The notes: generated by a model not told the origin, from the letters alone. A stretch of DNA of 64,000 bases from Ligula intestinalis (GCA_036362985.1 JAYGXS010000003.1:72360669-72424668), one strand, 5' to 3'. Shown: positions 1 to 13,545, numbered from the stretch's first letter. Numbers and translations: made by a program.

Positions 1-1530
1 AAGTGATTGGGATATCTAGAGATCTTTTCGTTCAATAAGTAATAATGCAACTCTACTTACCATATCTGTTTTAATCGAAAGCAAATTTTCAAAATGCTAA
101 TACAATTTAACGCCATCAAACTTTTACTTTAGTCTTCCATCATAACTATAAATAAGTGGAGAAAAGAAATGCCAGAGTAAATGAGTATCGCCATAATTGT
201 CAGATGATTGTTAAAGGGAGGATTAAAACATTAATATTTCTCTTAAATTATACGCATGGAGATTTTAAAGGCGTGGTATGAACGATTACCGATCAATTGA
301 CTCATGTCTTAAGATGTAACGGAAGCTCTGTCGTAAGGGTCAAAGTGTCTTGGCAGAATTAACATCAAACTCCTCCAACATGAGATCTGAGAAAGACCTG
401 GAGTGTGCAGAATATTCTTCTATTGGGCTATGAACTGAAGGTAAACACTGGTGACCGTAATGAATGGGCGAAACGTACGTCATACCTGAGGACGCTCTTT
501 GTAAATAAAATAGGAAAATCGAAACCTCGAAATAAACAAACATCTCAAAATCACTACTTAGGCTGTTGATAAGCTGCATACGAGGAAAAGCAGTAAACGC
601 ACTAAGTGTGCTCGGAAAAATTATAAAATATAAATGCTAACTGAGCATACCGTGAGAAATTATGTGATGCCACACGAAATGCATTACTTGTGGAGTGACT
701 GTAGACTGTAAAATTAAAAAATCTAAACCATCTTAACCGGTATATCAACCAGAATGCCAACCGGGAAAGCTGGAGGACCCACAGATGAGTCGGACCCATT
801 GCAGCTGTGTCAAGTAGCGATAAAATGCCAGAAAAACACCCATATGAGCCCTTTAGCTGGCATATGGGCTGTTCGTATTGTACGTTGCAGCATCAATAAA
901 CACTATCCTTCTTCATCCACCCGTCATCAGCTACAACACAGTGCTTAGCTAAATCAAATAAGTAGGCATCTAATCATAATAATGACTGAGACCTTACGTA
1001 GCTAGTTGTCCATCTCTCATCATTTATCCTCCTGACGTCACCACTTCATAGCAATGTTAAGTATCTCAGCATGACTTAGACGCTGATGATATTTGCCTGT
1101 TTGTGCGCTAATCGGCTGATGGCCGACGTGTGGATCGTGACCGTCTGAAAATTCATCACCCTCTCTTAGACTGATCGGCATGGGCAGTCAAATTCATCGC
1201 TACATATAAAAGATTCTTCAGGACTACAGACCTGGGTATCCTCAGTTACGTGTTGAAGTGCATTCCGCGACAATTCTAAACAGTTTCCCGCAAATGTGAA
1301 AGCTATTTCGTCACTAATATTGATACTGCCTAACAGTGTGCTCTCTTCATACGCGAATTCAGCAGTGGTTCTTACTTAAGGGCAACTGTCAATAATACAA
1401 AGCTTGAAGTTTTTTAGCCTTCAACAACGTCTTATCCTTGTCGATAGTCAAAGCTAAATGGTTCACAGGCTTGCGCACATGTCCAATTATGTTTTCAAAC
1501 ACTCGTCAGTAACACTCGAAAAACAATCAA
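1..1530. repeat. Dispersed repeat A, copy 1
   Basis: The first 620 bases align by eye with 2312-2790. Bases 930-1530 align with 4305-5095, with many substitutions and small indels. The unit therefore occurs twice in direct orientation within 5 kb, the second time interrupted. Read on the minus strand, the 1200-1530 part keeps scattered coding-like stretches, but frameshifts and stops break them. It may be a decayed mobile element; I recognise no family. The left end may lie outside the window. Confidence 0.6.
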
Positions 1531-2311
1531 CACACAGGTTGATACCTGGGTTCCCGTATCCAGAAACATAAACCACCTGTCCGTCACAAGGATCTCTGTT
1601 TCTCGTCTTCGCAAACTCAATCAATTGCGGCCATCGATTTAATTGAGATGACACGGAACTCGTCGCTGAGTCCAACACAAAACCAGCGCGTGAATTTCTC
1701 GAGGTTTGGTACTCTACGGTGGGCAATATCAGCGAGCAATATGGTGGCTTAAGATCCAAACATACCGTAGCTCATCCCATTCGCACATCGACGACCACTA
1801 ACCCGGTCGCATTCACATCTACCGACCCATCACCCACCCTCCCCATTTCAACCACACACCGCCCACAAACACAACCGGAAAATTTTTTTTCCTAACAAGC
1901 ACTTAGTACTTCTTGCTGTTCTTTTAAGTACTCAATATGCCTAATGCTATTCATTGTTATTTCTAAGTTTTCGTAAAGGCGTTCTCGCTAGTATGCGAGA
2001 AATAATCAAACTTTTACAGTGTTGGGCAAGTTTCTTGCAGCACTCGCAATACTGAGCAGTATGATCCCGTGATATTTCATTCTGGTCAGAATTTTATCGT
2101 TTGAATAAGCTGATTTTTAGGTGTCTTGCGAAACTGCACTTTGCAGGAAATGGTTACTTATTAAGTATGCATTTGGTCAATAAGTTTTAATGCTTTTGTA
2201 TATTTGAATTTATTTTATAGCAAACATATTATCTAAAACAGGTATTATTACACAGTGAAATTTTTTGAAGCAGTTGAAAAGGGCTCATTCGAAGACCGGT
2301 CTCTTTAAGTA
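1531..2311. other. Intergenic, nothing recognised
   Basis: AT-rich sequence. A 90-codon open stretch on the minus strand (1487-1759) has no recognisable motif and is not called as a gene. Confidence 0.5.
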
Positions 2312-5095
2312 ACTGGGATATTTAAAGATCTTTTTGTTAAGTTAGCAATGAGGCAACTCTAATAAATTTATCTGTTTTAATTGAAGGAACACTTTAGCAT
2401 TGCGATCACAATTGCACTATACCTTAAGTGGAAGTAAAGAAATGCCACGATAAATTAGTAGCGACACAATAATTAGATGATTGGCAAAATAGCGTCGAAA
2501 CCTTTATATGTCATTTAGAATATGCGCGTGGAATCGTCAGAGTCACGGTAAGAGCGATTACCCATCAAATGACCCATGCCCCAAGATAGGACGGAAGCTG
2601 TGTCGAGAAAGTCAGAGTGCCTTTGCAGAATTAACATCAAACCCCTCCAAAATGTGACCTGAGAAGGAAATGGAGTGCGCAGAATATTTTTCTACTGTAT
2701 TATGAACCGAAAATTAACACAAGTGACGGTAAAGAGTGGACCAAGTGTACTTCAAGCATGAGGAAGCTCTTTGTAGGCTATTCGCTGACTGAACTAGTGT
2801 CCAGCGTTCGAATAAAAGAATAATTTATTATGACTGAGCTGAAACATAACCCAAACCTTGCTAAGGGACGTGCATATCAACATTATTTTCGAGAAGCTGA
2901 TCCATTGCAGTGTATCAGCCCAGATAACACATAGCAGTCATTTCCTGACCGCAAAGTATCCGTTCGAAGCCCTAATGAGTCTCAGAGTATAGGCACAGGT
3001 CAAACAATTTGTGCTAATCAGACGAGATATATTTCGTGCTGTAAGTGATGGCAGCTACGGACGCAGAATTAAAAGCAGCGTACACACGTCTCCATAAAGT
3101 AGACTTCTTAAAATGTAGCATTGCAGACAAAAATGCAGACAATAAATAACCCCGCGTACGCAAGAATCTGCGTTCATTTTTCTACGTCTATCTTTGTATG
3201 CTAATTACGCGAAGTTTTATAATAGGGCTGGACTTCCGTTGTACAGGTGGTCGTACGCTAAATACCCGTGTGAGTATCTATAACCGTGCCGTACTTTGAG
3301 TCCCAACCAAAGCCTAGCCCTGACGCTAACCCCAATCCCTCCTAGAATTTAGTGCAAGCTTACGCAATTTGACGATACGTACTCTTTCTTTAAGCCCATA
3401 AAGCAATCCATTCAGCGAGCTTCATAGGACGCAAGTTAATGCGCAAATGCATGCGAGACTCAAGATAGCAATCAGTTGACGTCTCACAACTTAGCCCGGA
3501 AGTACTTCAAGCATTAGCATTCCTAGACTCACCCAATAGCAGTTCAATAAGATGCGTTGAAAAGATGGTTAGGAATGGCTCGAACAGGTGCCGCGCAGGA
3601 GTGTAGAGTAGGGAACGCAGGCTTAACGGATGTTGTACCAAGAGCGTCTAAAAAGGCTTCGTAAACGTTAGTACCACTCGCAGACAAAAAACACACGTGG
3701 ATGATGCTGGATAATAAGGAGCAACGTATAAACAACGAAGTAAGCATCCACTGTAAAGTTAATGAGCTTAATTTGGAATGAACAGTGGACAGCAGAATTC
3801 ATGAGTCAATGACCCATTTAGAATTTCGTAAATTACGACAAATAAGAACTAAAAATCAGGGAAAATAGGGGAAAATGGTAAAATTTATTCTCCAATCGGC
3901 CAACCCACGCCTTTTTTGTATTTTTTGCGCTAACATCATTCAAAAACTGGGAATAATGCACAATTTCTTAGTAAATTCATAAGTTTTGGATAATTCTATC
4001 AAACATTTACATCCCAATTTTCGGGAGGGGAATTCCCACAACGGTGAAACGCAAAAGCATGGACTATTTTAGGCAAGGTATAGCAAACAGAAGCCTTTTT
4101 CTGAGATCGAAGCAATAAAGCCTACTCGGAGCAAGAAGGAAATTTTCAGCAGGGTTACATTTTAGGAACCTGATTGCTTAAAAATTGGCCTATTACTAAT
4201 TTGTAGTTAAATCCTCACGATCAGCGACGTACTACCTGTGCTCGGCGACGTGAGGCGCAGACTTGTGCCCATTCTGTCTCTCCATCCTTCTTCATCCGCC
4301 CTTCCTCAGTTGCAATAGAGTGCCTAACCAGATCAAATAAGCTGGCATCTTATAACAATACTGACTTATATCTTAATAAGTCAGCCATCTGTATCTCATC
4401 ATCTATCCTCGTGACGTTGCCGCTTCGTATCAGTGTTTATTATCGCAGCCTGACATAAACGCTAATGATTCTGGTTGGATCCACTACTTCCATTTAGGCA
4501 TGCCTGTTTTGCCACCTCCCTTCGTTTTCTCCGCTAGTATCTGATGTGGTACGAGGTACCTGTTACAGTCAACTATTTATATGATATGAAAACATTGTTA
4601 ATGCATATCTATGACAATTAACGGATGCCGCTATTGACGATATTTGCCTGCTTGTGCGCTGATCACTTGATGGCCGACGGGCAATTTGCGATCGTCTGAA
4701 CTTTCATCACCCTGTCTTGCACTGATCGGCATTGGTTCAGGGTCACTTCCTCATACAATTTCGTCTTCAGGACACCAGTTCTCGGTGTCCTGAGTTGTAT
4801 GTTGAGGTGCATACCGCGATGATTATAAACTGTGTACTGCAGCTTTTTGAAGCTTTTAGCGGTTTTCGTGATCGAGTGGGCAATTTCCTTATCTGCCTAA
4901 CCGTGTACTTCCAATACACGTGAATTCATCAACTGTTATTACTTGAGCGCAACAATCAATGATACAGAGATCAAAATTTGCAGCATTCAACACCGCTTTC
5001 TCCTTGTCAATAGTAAAATTAAATGGTTCACTGGATTGCGCACATTACTAATAATGTTTTCAGACACTCGCCACTAACAATCGGGGAACAGTGAA
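2312..5095. repeat. Dispersed repeat A, copy 2, interrupted
   Basis: 2312-2790 matches 1-620 and 4305-5095 matches 930-1530. The roughly 1.5 kb between them (about 2790-4300) is absent from copy 1 and looks like an insertion or a diverged middle. A second, shorter insertion lies near 4480-4630. The 5'-to-3' order of the two halves is conserved. No complete coding frame was found. Confidence 0.6.
3296..3352. repeat. Degenerate telomere-like C-rich tract
   Basis: Several imperfect CCTAAC/CCCTGAC-type units occur in a row. Similar tracts lie at 21275-21372 and 31815-31945. They resemble diverged TTAGGG-complement repeats, but no run is perfect. Confidence 0.4.
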
Positions 5096-7649
5096 CATTT
5101 TAACATTTTAACTGAAGTGACGTCAATACAAAGCAAAGGTTTATTTTCTACGTCAAACATCAACTTTCTTTGAGGAAAATTGACAGCGCATAAACCTACA
5201 GCAGTTAAAGTAGTAATGGCGTTTCTACTGGGGGCTACATGATGCAAGGCAAGCCACTGTACTGTTTTTAACGAAAGATGTTTTGGTTCAGGCCAACACT
5301 TTGTCAACACTGCGTCGCCTCAGATGAAACGTCAAATCGGCGCGTCTACGTGTGCTATTTGATTAAAAAATTAAATAATACGCTTTTAAGCTCCCTTTGT
5401 ATAGCCGTTTGCTGTATAAACAATTTTATGTCATAATTAGTGCTTTCGGCTTTCTAACTGAATTGCTGCTCTAAAGCAGTTTAAAATAAAAGTTCCTATA
5501 ATTATTTCAGCAGTCTAGACTAGGCAAATTATTTTTACTTGAATGACTTGATTGCTGTTCACGTAGAATGTCACCTGATGCACTGGAAATGAGACAGAGG
5601 AATTTACTTTGAACAATATCTTATTTTAAAAATCTGGGGACACTCAAAAGCACTTTTTTCAATTATCCTCAACCAAAGAGTTCCGAAAAGGCGCAGACTT
5701 CATTTTTTTACATTCTTAGGGCGGTTTATGGTCGTTTCGTCATCGTTTCCTAGACAAGCTGCGATCCTCGTAATTCGTTTCCCTTTCTTTTTAAGTTTGC
5801 GCAGTCAGCGTCAAAGGGGTATGTTAAGACAGTCGAGAACGTGAGCCACCACCTTTGCTATTCATCCAGGCAGACATCCGGAGGTCACACTGGACACAGG
5901 TGCGTGAACAATGGTAAGCGCACAGACACGAAGAGCTGTGACCACAGTTAAGAACGCCGCCGAATTATGCATGACCTTGAGAGGTCAACTAGCATCCGAT
6001 GGCTACCCAGATGGACCAATAAGAAGGGACAAAGCGGACACGGACCAATTGCCTTTAAATGCGAGAACGTGCATGGGAAGCGGGACCTGCTGCAGACGAG
6101 AATGCCGTGACGCAACCACAGACGACTTGCTGGCGAACACGGGACAAGTCGACTGAAACTTGCAGCGTTGATTTTTACGCAGGAGATGTTGTATTAAACT
6201 ATTCTCGATTATCCTACCTGCCTTCGTGTAAACAAAACTGGAGGACATAAACATTTTTGACGAAGGAACACACTAGGTTATAGCAGGGTCCATGTTTCTT
6301 CGCAGGTCACGTTTCGTCCTAGCGTTGGGAGAGTAGTCATCGGCAAACAGCAGGTCATGGATCCCCCTCTCGGATACTCTTGAACGTGCTTCTTTGCATC
6401 GAAATGTTTATGCTCTCTGCCGTTCCACCAGTAGATGTTGATTCCAATCGCAACCAACAGGACATCGGAGCGTCTAACTTTTAATCAACGGAGCCCGGAA
6501 GTGAGCTTAAAGTTAAATATGACCAGCTGATAATGCTTGCTAAACTCGAAGTTTTCATTTTAGTCCTTTTAGGCCTCTGATGGATTTCATCTGCAATATT
6601 CATATAAACGTTCGGACTGGGTGCAGAAAAGTATAATTTAGAATGATATATTTACCATTAACACAATAGGTTTCAGTGAAATTAAAGACATGGAAATTTC
6701 AAAATAAATTTGATTGTGTTGAATGTGGCACGCGTAGATAACCCTATGGTTCTGTCAGCCAATCGTGTCCAATTGCCGTATATGTTGATGCAACTGTCTG
6801 GACAGTGGACTGGTACCTGGTATGGAAAAGGGAAAGCTGACTGTACTCTTAAGACCACATCTTAATGGTACTGAGCACATTTCCCTCAATCTGAACAAGC
6901 CGATGCAAGGAGTCCGGCTAACAAACGGGCCTCCCAGCATTTCCTGTATGCTTTCTCGTTGAGTATTTTAGTCTTTTTGGTGGCCGAATAAATGGCTTGG
7001 ATTTAAACGCCTTCTTTGTCGTGGTACTTAGGTTGATAGAAAACAGAGGTTGTTCCTAAAACACACCTCGCCATGAAATATTGGGGGTACATTAAATAAA
7101 TCAGGAGGAAATAACACGCTGATCTACTTTCCAAATTAAGAAATTAAAAAAGTGTGGCGTTAGTGAGTAGTGCAACAGGTCACGGTGCTCAGAACACCGG
7201 GCTACCTGCTTGCTAGATGTCGCTGTCAAGGTCTCTGCGGCCATTCTTAGTCGTGTGGTTCTGGAGTCCATAACCTGATAGAGCATCCTCGACTTTAACT
7301 GACTTCACCTCGACGGCCGGTCCACAGCGGCCGACCACAGCAGACGAGGGTGATGCGTTAGAGGGGTGCAAACGACCGCCACCGCCGTCACCCTCTCACC
7401 CCTGGGTGAGCCTTGAAGCGATAAGCGCCTAGGCCAAAACAACCACCCTGCTTTTCCCGTGAGGTTAAACGACCTCCCCTACTGTTAAGTCTACCACACT
7501 TCTGATGCCCTGCTAACCTGACCGTCATCCTCCCCCGCATAAAAACTGTGGGCTGCTGTATGATGCTCATCTTTAGGGTTTCAGATCTGTCTAGTGCTCT
7601 CCAGACCTCGGGTGAGACCGAGAGACATTGGGCTCAGCTGAATGAGGGA
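5096..7649. other. Intergenic, nothing recognised
   Basis: Mixed AT-rich sequence with only short, overlapping open stretches on both strands (for example 5911-6156 and 6003-6254). None has recognisable domains or matching exon structure. I see no gene here. Confidence 0.5.
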
Positions 7650-7745
7650 AGAAGGCGTGCGGTAGAAACTGCGAAAGGTCTACTGTCAACTTAAAGTAAA
7701 CCACGTAGAGTTCTGGGCTGCACTGGAGAAGGCGGACAATGCCCG
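7650..7745 (+). repeat. Short GC-rich repeat G, copy
   Basis: The segment containing GCGGTAGA, then CTACTGTCAACTTAAAG, then TGCACTGGAGAAGGCGG aligns with 13446-13545. Related sequence follows at 8008-8110 and recurs at 28634-28770 and, on the minus strand, at 44140-44215. Confidence 0.45.
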
Positions 7746-8007
7746 ATCCCCCTCAGTTCTACGTGTTCCATAAACGGGCCGCGTAGAAGATGCGTTGGAC
7801 GAACTCGAGGACTAGATGAGGGTGCGACTGGCGTTATTCGGGATCCGCTCCCATAATGACTGCCGCACAGGAGTGAGGGTGTAGGGACCTGCGTACGTGC
7901 GGACTCACATCGTAGAAGCCACCCGCATCTGATGCCGCCTTCAGTCCTCTTGACTTGGTCATGACACCGAACATAAAAGAGGGGAGGTTGGGGAAACAGG
8001 GGAGAAA

Positions 8008-8110
8008 GAGTGCGGTAGATGCAACGCAAGTCTACGATCGTTTTAAACTTATTCACACGCAATTCCTCGCCCATAAGTTGTGGGGCACACTGTAAACCTT
8101 GTCGGACACG
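8008..8110 (+). repeat. Short GC-rich repeat G, copy
   Basis: Shares the core GCGGTAGATGCAACGCAAGT and a following GTTGTGGGGCACAC-like stretch with 28634-28770. No coding meaning is seen. Confidence 0.5.
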
Positions 8111-9489
8111 ACGGTCGAACTACCGATTTACGGATCCTTATACGTATAACCTTCACTGACTGAGTAACACTTTGGTGCGACCGACGTCATGGTCTAAGGC
8201 GCTTGCATTTTTAATCAGTCAACAATTATGCATCATCACATAAAACGCAAAGGAAATCTGTTTTAAGCTTGTGAGAGCCTGCGTTGACAATGGTTAAATC
8301 CCCCAGTTGTATGCTAGGAAAGAAAGGCAGACAGGATAGCAGAGGATAGTTTACTGTAACTGGTTTTGCTCATACATCAACTATGTCTTCTCTGTGTCCA
8401 ACAGCTTGTCCTCCTGTACAGCTCGGTCTTGTCTGCAGCTTGGTAGTGTCGGCACATCGTACTGTTTGTGTCAGCGGCGTGTCTTCTGCCGTCGGTCTCG
8501 TCCTGACAGCCGCAGACCTCGGCGACAGAGTCTCGTGTCACTAGCAGCCGAATGCCGTCTTCAGCGATATAGCGTATTTAAGGACCCGCAGTCTTTGTTT
8601 CCTATTGGCTCCTCCGCTAGTGGCCAATGCAAGCAGCCATCGTGTGGTGTCCTCAGCATGATACGTCACGCCAATGTGACGCGCGTATGTGCATGCGTCC
8701 TTTCTTGGCCCCTTGTCATGCGTGACCTCAGAACCCGTCCGGCGGCTGTCCTTGCGTCCTCGCGTGTCGGCCTGTTGAAGGTCGCGTTCTTGTCCCGTTC
8801 TGCCTGCTCCCGCTGGCAAGTAGGCTTTCTTTGTCCTCGTACCTTCAAAACGGCCTGGATAATTATTCGCCTGTTAGGCCGTCCTAAAAAATCTCACGGG
8901 AGAACTTCTTTTGGTTCTGTCCTCCCCTTTTTTGGTAACCGACACATGCCACCGTGACCATAGCCATGGGACACAAGGCTCGTATTGGATCTGGGTGAAC
9001 GGTTCATTAGATAACTTAAAGTCACACAGCTTCCTCAGGCAGTAGCCTATCCACACGATGTGGAAAAGCTGGCTTGCAAGCTTTCCAGCGCATCTATGAC
9101 CTGCAGATGAATGGTTTATTGTGAAGTGGACTTGCGCTGCATTCACCGCATTCTTTCTTTCCACCCCGGCCTCGCTCTACCGACAGAACACTACTAGAAG
9201 GACAAGAAATTGTTATGCGTGCACAGGCTGGCAAATAAAACAGAGAATCTACGCGTGCCTCACATGATCTGCTCCTCATAGCAGTCACCGGGCCCTCCTG
9301 GAAGGTGGCTAGAAGCTCAGTTGAATGAGAAACATAAGGCAAGCCATCTTCCGTCATCCCTATCTGAAGCTAGGTTCCTGCGTGTGGATTAACTTTCTCT
9401 TAAGATCTAATACGTAGCATCTAATGCGTAAAATCCAACCCCACCTCCAAGCTGGTGCGCGCCGGAAACTTGCTTTTGCTTGGCTAACG
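8111..9489. other. GC-rich stretch, unassigned open frame
   Basis: A 187-codon open frame runs on the plus strand from 8394 to 8957. Its translation is rich in Arg, Ser, Cys and Leu with no domain I know. Other frames are also open here because the DNA is GC-rich, so length alone is weak evidence. It lies directly upstream of a LINE and may be non-coding transposon sequence. I do not call a gene. Confidence 0.35.
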
Positions 9490-12400
9490 GGGCTCTGGTA
9501 GGGGAGCAAGACCGTGGACCTAGCGCCAATCCCCTTTTCTCTACGAAACACGGAATTGACTTTCTTGACTTTCTACACTTTCATGAATCACAACTATACG
9601 CAACATACGATCTCTGCTACGGCGTCCGCGGGAACCGACGCGCCCCATCCTCTTGGCATCGCGGGACGGGTGTTAAATCTGCGAGCTGATGCCGGATTGC
9701 GAATTGCAGGCTGAAATGTTCAAACTTTGAGGGATGACGGCGCCCAACTGTTAACAGCCAAATCCCTTTCTGAATACCGTGTTGGTGTGGCGTGTCTCTC
9801 TGAGGTCCGCCTACCTGGCACTGGCCACAAACTGCTGCAAGTACCAAGAACTGACTCTGCGTACCATCTCTACCACAGTGGTGTGTCCGACAACTCTGGA
9901 CTGTATGGTGTCGCTATAGCTTTGGCCGATGAATTTCACTCGAGTTTGCTAGAGTGGGAGGCTGTCTCACCGCGGATCGCTTGGGTCCGTTTGAAAAGTG
10001 CCCCAGTCAACGTTTCCATCATCTCGGTATATGCGCCTACTCTGGCTGCTGACAGCATAAAAGATGACTTCTACGGTGACCTCCAGCGAACAGTTGACCG
10101 CATCGCAAGAAGCGATCTACTCGTCATTGCCGGTGACTGGAACGCCCGACCAGGTGTGTGTGACGCTGGAACCCGTCATGTGGTTGGCAAATTTGCTGTC
10201 GGAGCGCAGTGTGCCAACGGTGAGCACCTTGTCAACTTCGCATCGTCTAACCGCCTCGTTGTGTCAAGCACCCGTTTTGATCATCCGCGCCACCACCTTG
10301 TCACTTGGTACTCAAATGACGGGCATACCCAGGCCTAAATAGATCACATCCTTGTCCGAGCACGCTGGGCCAGCTCGGTCTTGGATTGTCGAGCCTACCG
10401 CGGTGCTGATACAGGAAACGCTCATGCATCGGACCATGTCCTACAGCGGGCAACCCTTCGCTTGCGTTTGAGAGCTATTCACAGACCCTCCCGACCACAG
10501 CGGATCGATGTTGCAAAGCTGAAGTCCTCTGCTGGCGACGCCTTCCACTTAGCACTCCAGAACCGTTTCGACGGCCTGTACCCTGACGCCCGAGCGGACC
10601 CAGAGCCCGCGTGGCAGTCCCTGAAGGCCGCGATGTCAGAGCTGGCATACACCCATCTGGGCAAAACCCGACGGCGACATCGCGACTGGATCACTAGACC
10701 CACGCTTGAGCTAGCTGAGGAGGCCGGCCGAGCCAGACTCACTGGCTCCCCCACTTACAGAGAGCTGCGGCGCCAAACGACAAGGGCCATCCGAGCCGAT
10801 AGGAACGCCTACTGGAGCGACTTTGCCACGGAAATGAAGCGAGCAGCTACCAGAGGTGACACCCACAAGCTCTACCGACTCTTAAAGCAGGCCAGCAGAG
10901 GTTCGGGGAACACCACCGAGACTTTACTGGATCGCAACGGTGCTGTAATCACTAAGATCGATGACCGGTTAGAGAGATGGCGCGAGCATTTCTGTGACCA
11001 CCTTAACCATGATCCCCCTGTGATGTCTGACCTGTCGCCCAATGCGGACGATCCCCACCATCTGTATGAGTGCAACACAGAGCCACCCAGTGTAGAGGAA
11101 GTTGTCTCCATTCTCTTGAGGCTACGCAACAACAAGGCACCTGGTGAAGATGACCTCCCGCCGGAGCTCTTTAAATGTGCACCCGAGGTTATTGGGCCCT
11201 GGCTACAACAAATATTTGCCAAGATATGGGACAGCGAAGTTGTGCCCCCTGACTGGAGAAAAGCAGTGATTCTCCCCTTGTTTAAAAAAGGCGACAGACG
11301 AGCGTGCAGAAATTACAGAGGCATTAGCCTTATTGATGTAGCGGCGAAAACATTCACGTCTCTTCTTCTCAAACGTTTCCAAACTGCGAGAGACCAGCGC
11401 ACCCGCCCAAACCAGAGTGGATTTCGACCAGGTCGTGGCTGCACCGACCAGATCTTCAATCTCCGCCGTGTACTGGAACTGAGATGGGGTCACCAACAAC
11501 CCACTGTTCTATGCTTCATCGACTTTGCTGTCGCATTTGACTCTGTTGATCGCAGTTCGCTGTGGAACATAATGAGGACGGACGGCCTACCACCTAAGCT
11601 TCTCAATCTCATGCAGGCATACTATCGTGGCACTTCCACACGGGTGAGGACGCAGAACGGTGACACGGAAGCCTTTAGCGTCAGGACGGGCGTCCGCCAA
11701 GGTTGTGCCCTTTCACCAACCCTGTTCAACTATGCGGTGGACTGGATCATGACCAAAGCACTGGATGACTTCCCGGGAGTGCAGTTTGATCGCTCGAAAT
11801 GGGTGACTGACTTGGCGTATGCTGATGACGTCGTCCTCTTTGGCGACAACTGTAATGCAGTTCAGCAGGCGTTGGACAAGGTTAATGAGCGTGCCCGATC
11901 CATCGGATTACGCCTAAACGCGACTAAGACCCAAGTCATGCTCTCCTGTGTGCCCCCTACATCTGTCACTCCTATTGTTCTCGACGGCGCTCCTCTCGAA
12001 AAGGTCGACTCGTTTAGATACTTGGGCTCTTTGGTCACGGAAACGGGTCAAGGTGTCGACGAGGTTGTATCACGCGTCAACCGTGCCCGATCTGCCTTCT
12101 ACCGACTGTGCGCTCCTCTATGGAATAGAAGGGAAATATCACTACGCACAAAGTCCCGTGTTTACCAAGCAGTGGTTCGATCTATCCTGCTCTATGGCGG
12201 AGAGACATGGCCTATGCGTGTTGAGGACATGAGGCGCCTTGAGGTGTTTGACAATGACTGCCTACGCCGCATCCTTCGTCACTGACGTGTCGACCGAATT
12301 CGCTGCTCCGATCTCCGCCGACGCTGTCACCTGGACGCTCTCCCTCCACTCCTGCTTCAGAGACGACTTCGGTGGTTCGGGCATGCGTCCCGGCGTGATG

Positions 12401-12705
12401 ATGGTGAGCTGATTCGGGACCTGCTTTTGGCGACGCCTCCCCCCACCTGGCGCAAACGTCGCGGCGGGCAGCTGAAAACTTGGGCAGCAACGGTCAAGCA
12501 GGATCTGTCGTCAGTTTCCGGCCCATGCGTCTACGGCCTACGCCAGTGGAACCGTGAATGGATGGTGCTCTCGTGTGAACAGGCGCAAGATCGACGCGCC
12601 TGGACAGCTGTGATTCATGATGCAGTCAACGTCAAAACTGATGCCGGCTCAACCCGCCCGAGGTGAATGCCGTTACAAGTTCAAGTAAGTACAAGTAAGT
12701 CCCCA
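9490..12705 (+). mobile_element. Nearly full-length RTE-type LINE
   Basis: Non-LTR retrotransposon with an APE-type endonuclease followed by reverse transcriptase on the plus strand. The end near 12676-12700 carries the short tandem motif AAGTACAAGTAAGT, the kind of short 3' repeat expected for RTE elements. The 5' limit is uncertain because I saw no target-site duplication. The family resemblance (BovB/RTE class) is inferred from motif order and the C-terminal Trp/Gly-rich region. Unlike the other LINE remnants here it has no frameshift that I can see. Confidence 0.85.
9514..12666 (+). pseudogene. RTE endonuclease-reverse transcriptase, three stops
   Basis: One frame covers the whole region, broken only by stop codons at 9712-9714, 10336-10338 and 12283-12285. 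The first stop is in the expected Trp position of the conserved W-N-V-R endonuclease start. The endonuclease part (about 9715-10440) keeps a LSEVRLPG acidic motif, IAGDWNARPG and the terminal SDH. The reverse transcriptase (about 11080-12280) keeps LPLFKKGD, NQSGFRPGRG, RQGCALSPTLFN and the catalytic YADD at about 11818-11829. The last part (12286-12666) is the usual RTE tail with WFGH and GGQLKTW. Original length was about 1050 codons. It would have copied its own RNA into nuclear DNA by target-primed reverse transcription. Read-through restores everything, so this is a recent insertion or an assembly/consensus error; a single functional protein is not encoded as shown. Confidence 0.85.
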
Positions 12706-13445
12706 CTGGATTATACGAACTCAAATCGCTAGTATCACAACCATGACTAATATTTCACTGTTTCTGCTGTACTATATGGTTATGTTGTTGTCCTTTTGTA
12801 CCGTACTTGTAGTCTACCTATTTAGACAGATGATTTTCTTTAAATTCTAAGCTAGATTTAGGTACTGTAGACAGTCAAGCATAGCCCTAAAAACAGCAAA
12901 TGCCTCTTTCTTACGACCTAACTGCATGGTTGATCTTAAATTATTATTTAATACGCATTTCTTTAACCATTTATTTTACTATGATCCCGATACGGGTTAC
13001 GACAGCATAAAAGGTTTAACTTTCCAACATGCACGTACAGGCTACGGCTAACTACTGACCTTAGCAAGCACGACTATTACAATTAGTAGTCCTGACCTTG
13101 GCATCCTACTTCTAGCAACAGTATCCTAGCTATCGTGGTGTACACTTTAGGAAAACTGACCCAGATTTTGCGAATAGAGGTAGGAGGTGGTAAAAACCAC
13201 GTCAACCATTGAGGTACTCCGAGCCTCAAACATCTACTTTGTCGGAATAGCATCAATCCAGATCCCAACCCCTAGTTGAGGTCCACGGGAACACGAGCCC
13301 TGACAAGTTATTAGCGTCAATAATATTACCAGCACATATACCATTCAGCTACGGTGCTAGTAAGCAGCAGTATAAAATGGTAGTAGCAATGCTAGCCTTG
13401 GTTTCCTTGAGCCTGGTTTGACACCTGCTGAAGATGAGTGAAGGT
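12706..13445. other. Intergenic, nothing recognised
   Basis: AT-rich stretch after the LINE tail. No open frame of useful length and no recognised repeat. Confidence 0.5.
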
Positions 13446-13545
13446 CAATAGTGCGGTAGTACCAGCGCAAAATTCTACTGCCACTTAAGACTAAGTAGAC
13501 GGTGTTCTCGCCTGCATTGGAGAAAGCGGCCTACGTCTGATTCGT
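13446..13545 (+). repeat. Short GC-rich repeat G, copy
   Basis: Aligns with 7650-7745: GTGCGGTAG, then a CTACTG..CACTTAAGA block, then TGCATTGGAGAAAGCGGC. It sits about 265 bases downstream of the 3' end of the first arrestin gene. Confidence 0.45.

Noticed and set aside
1487..1759. 90-codon minus-strand frame with FVLDS..., briefly reminiscent of a von Willebrand A start
   Set aside because: No metal-ion site motif (DxSxS) and no continuation; too weak.
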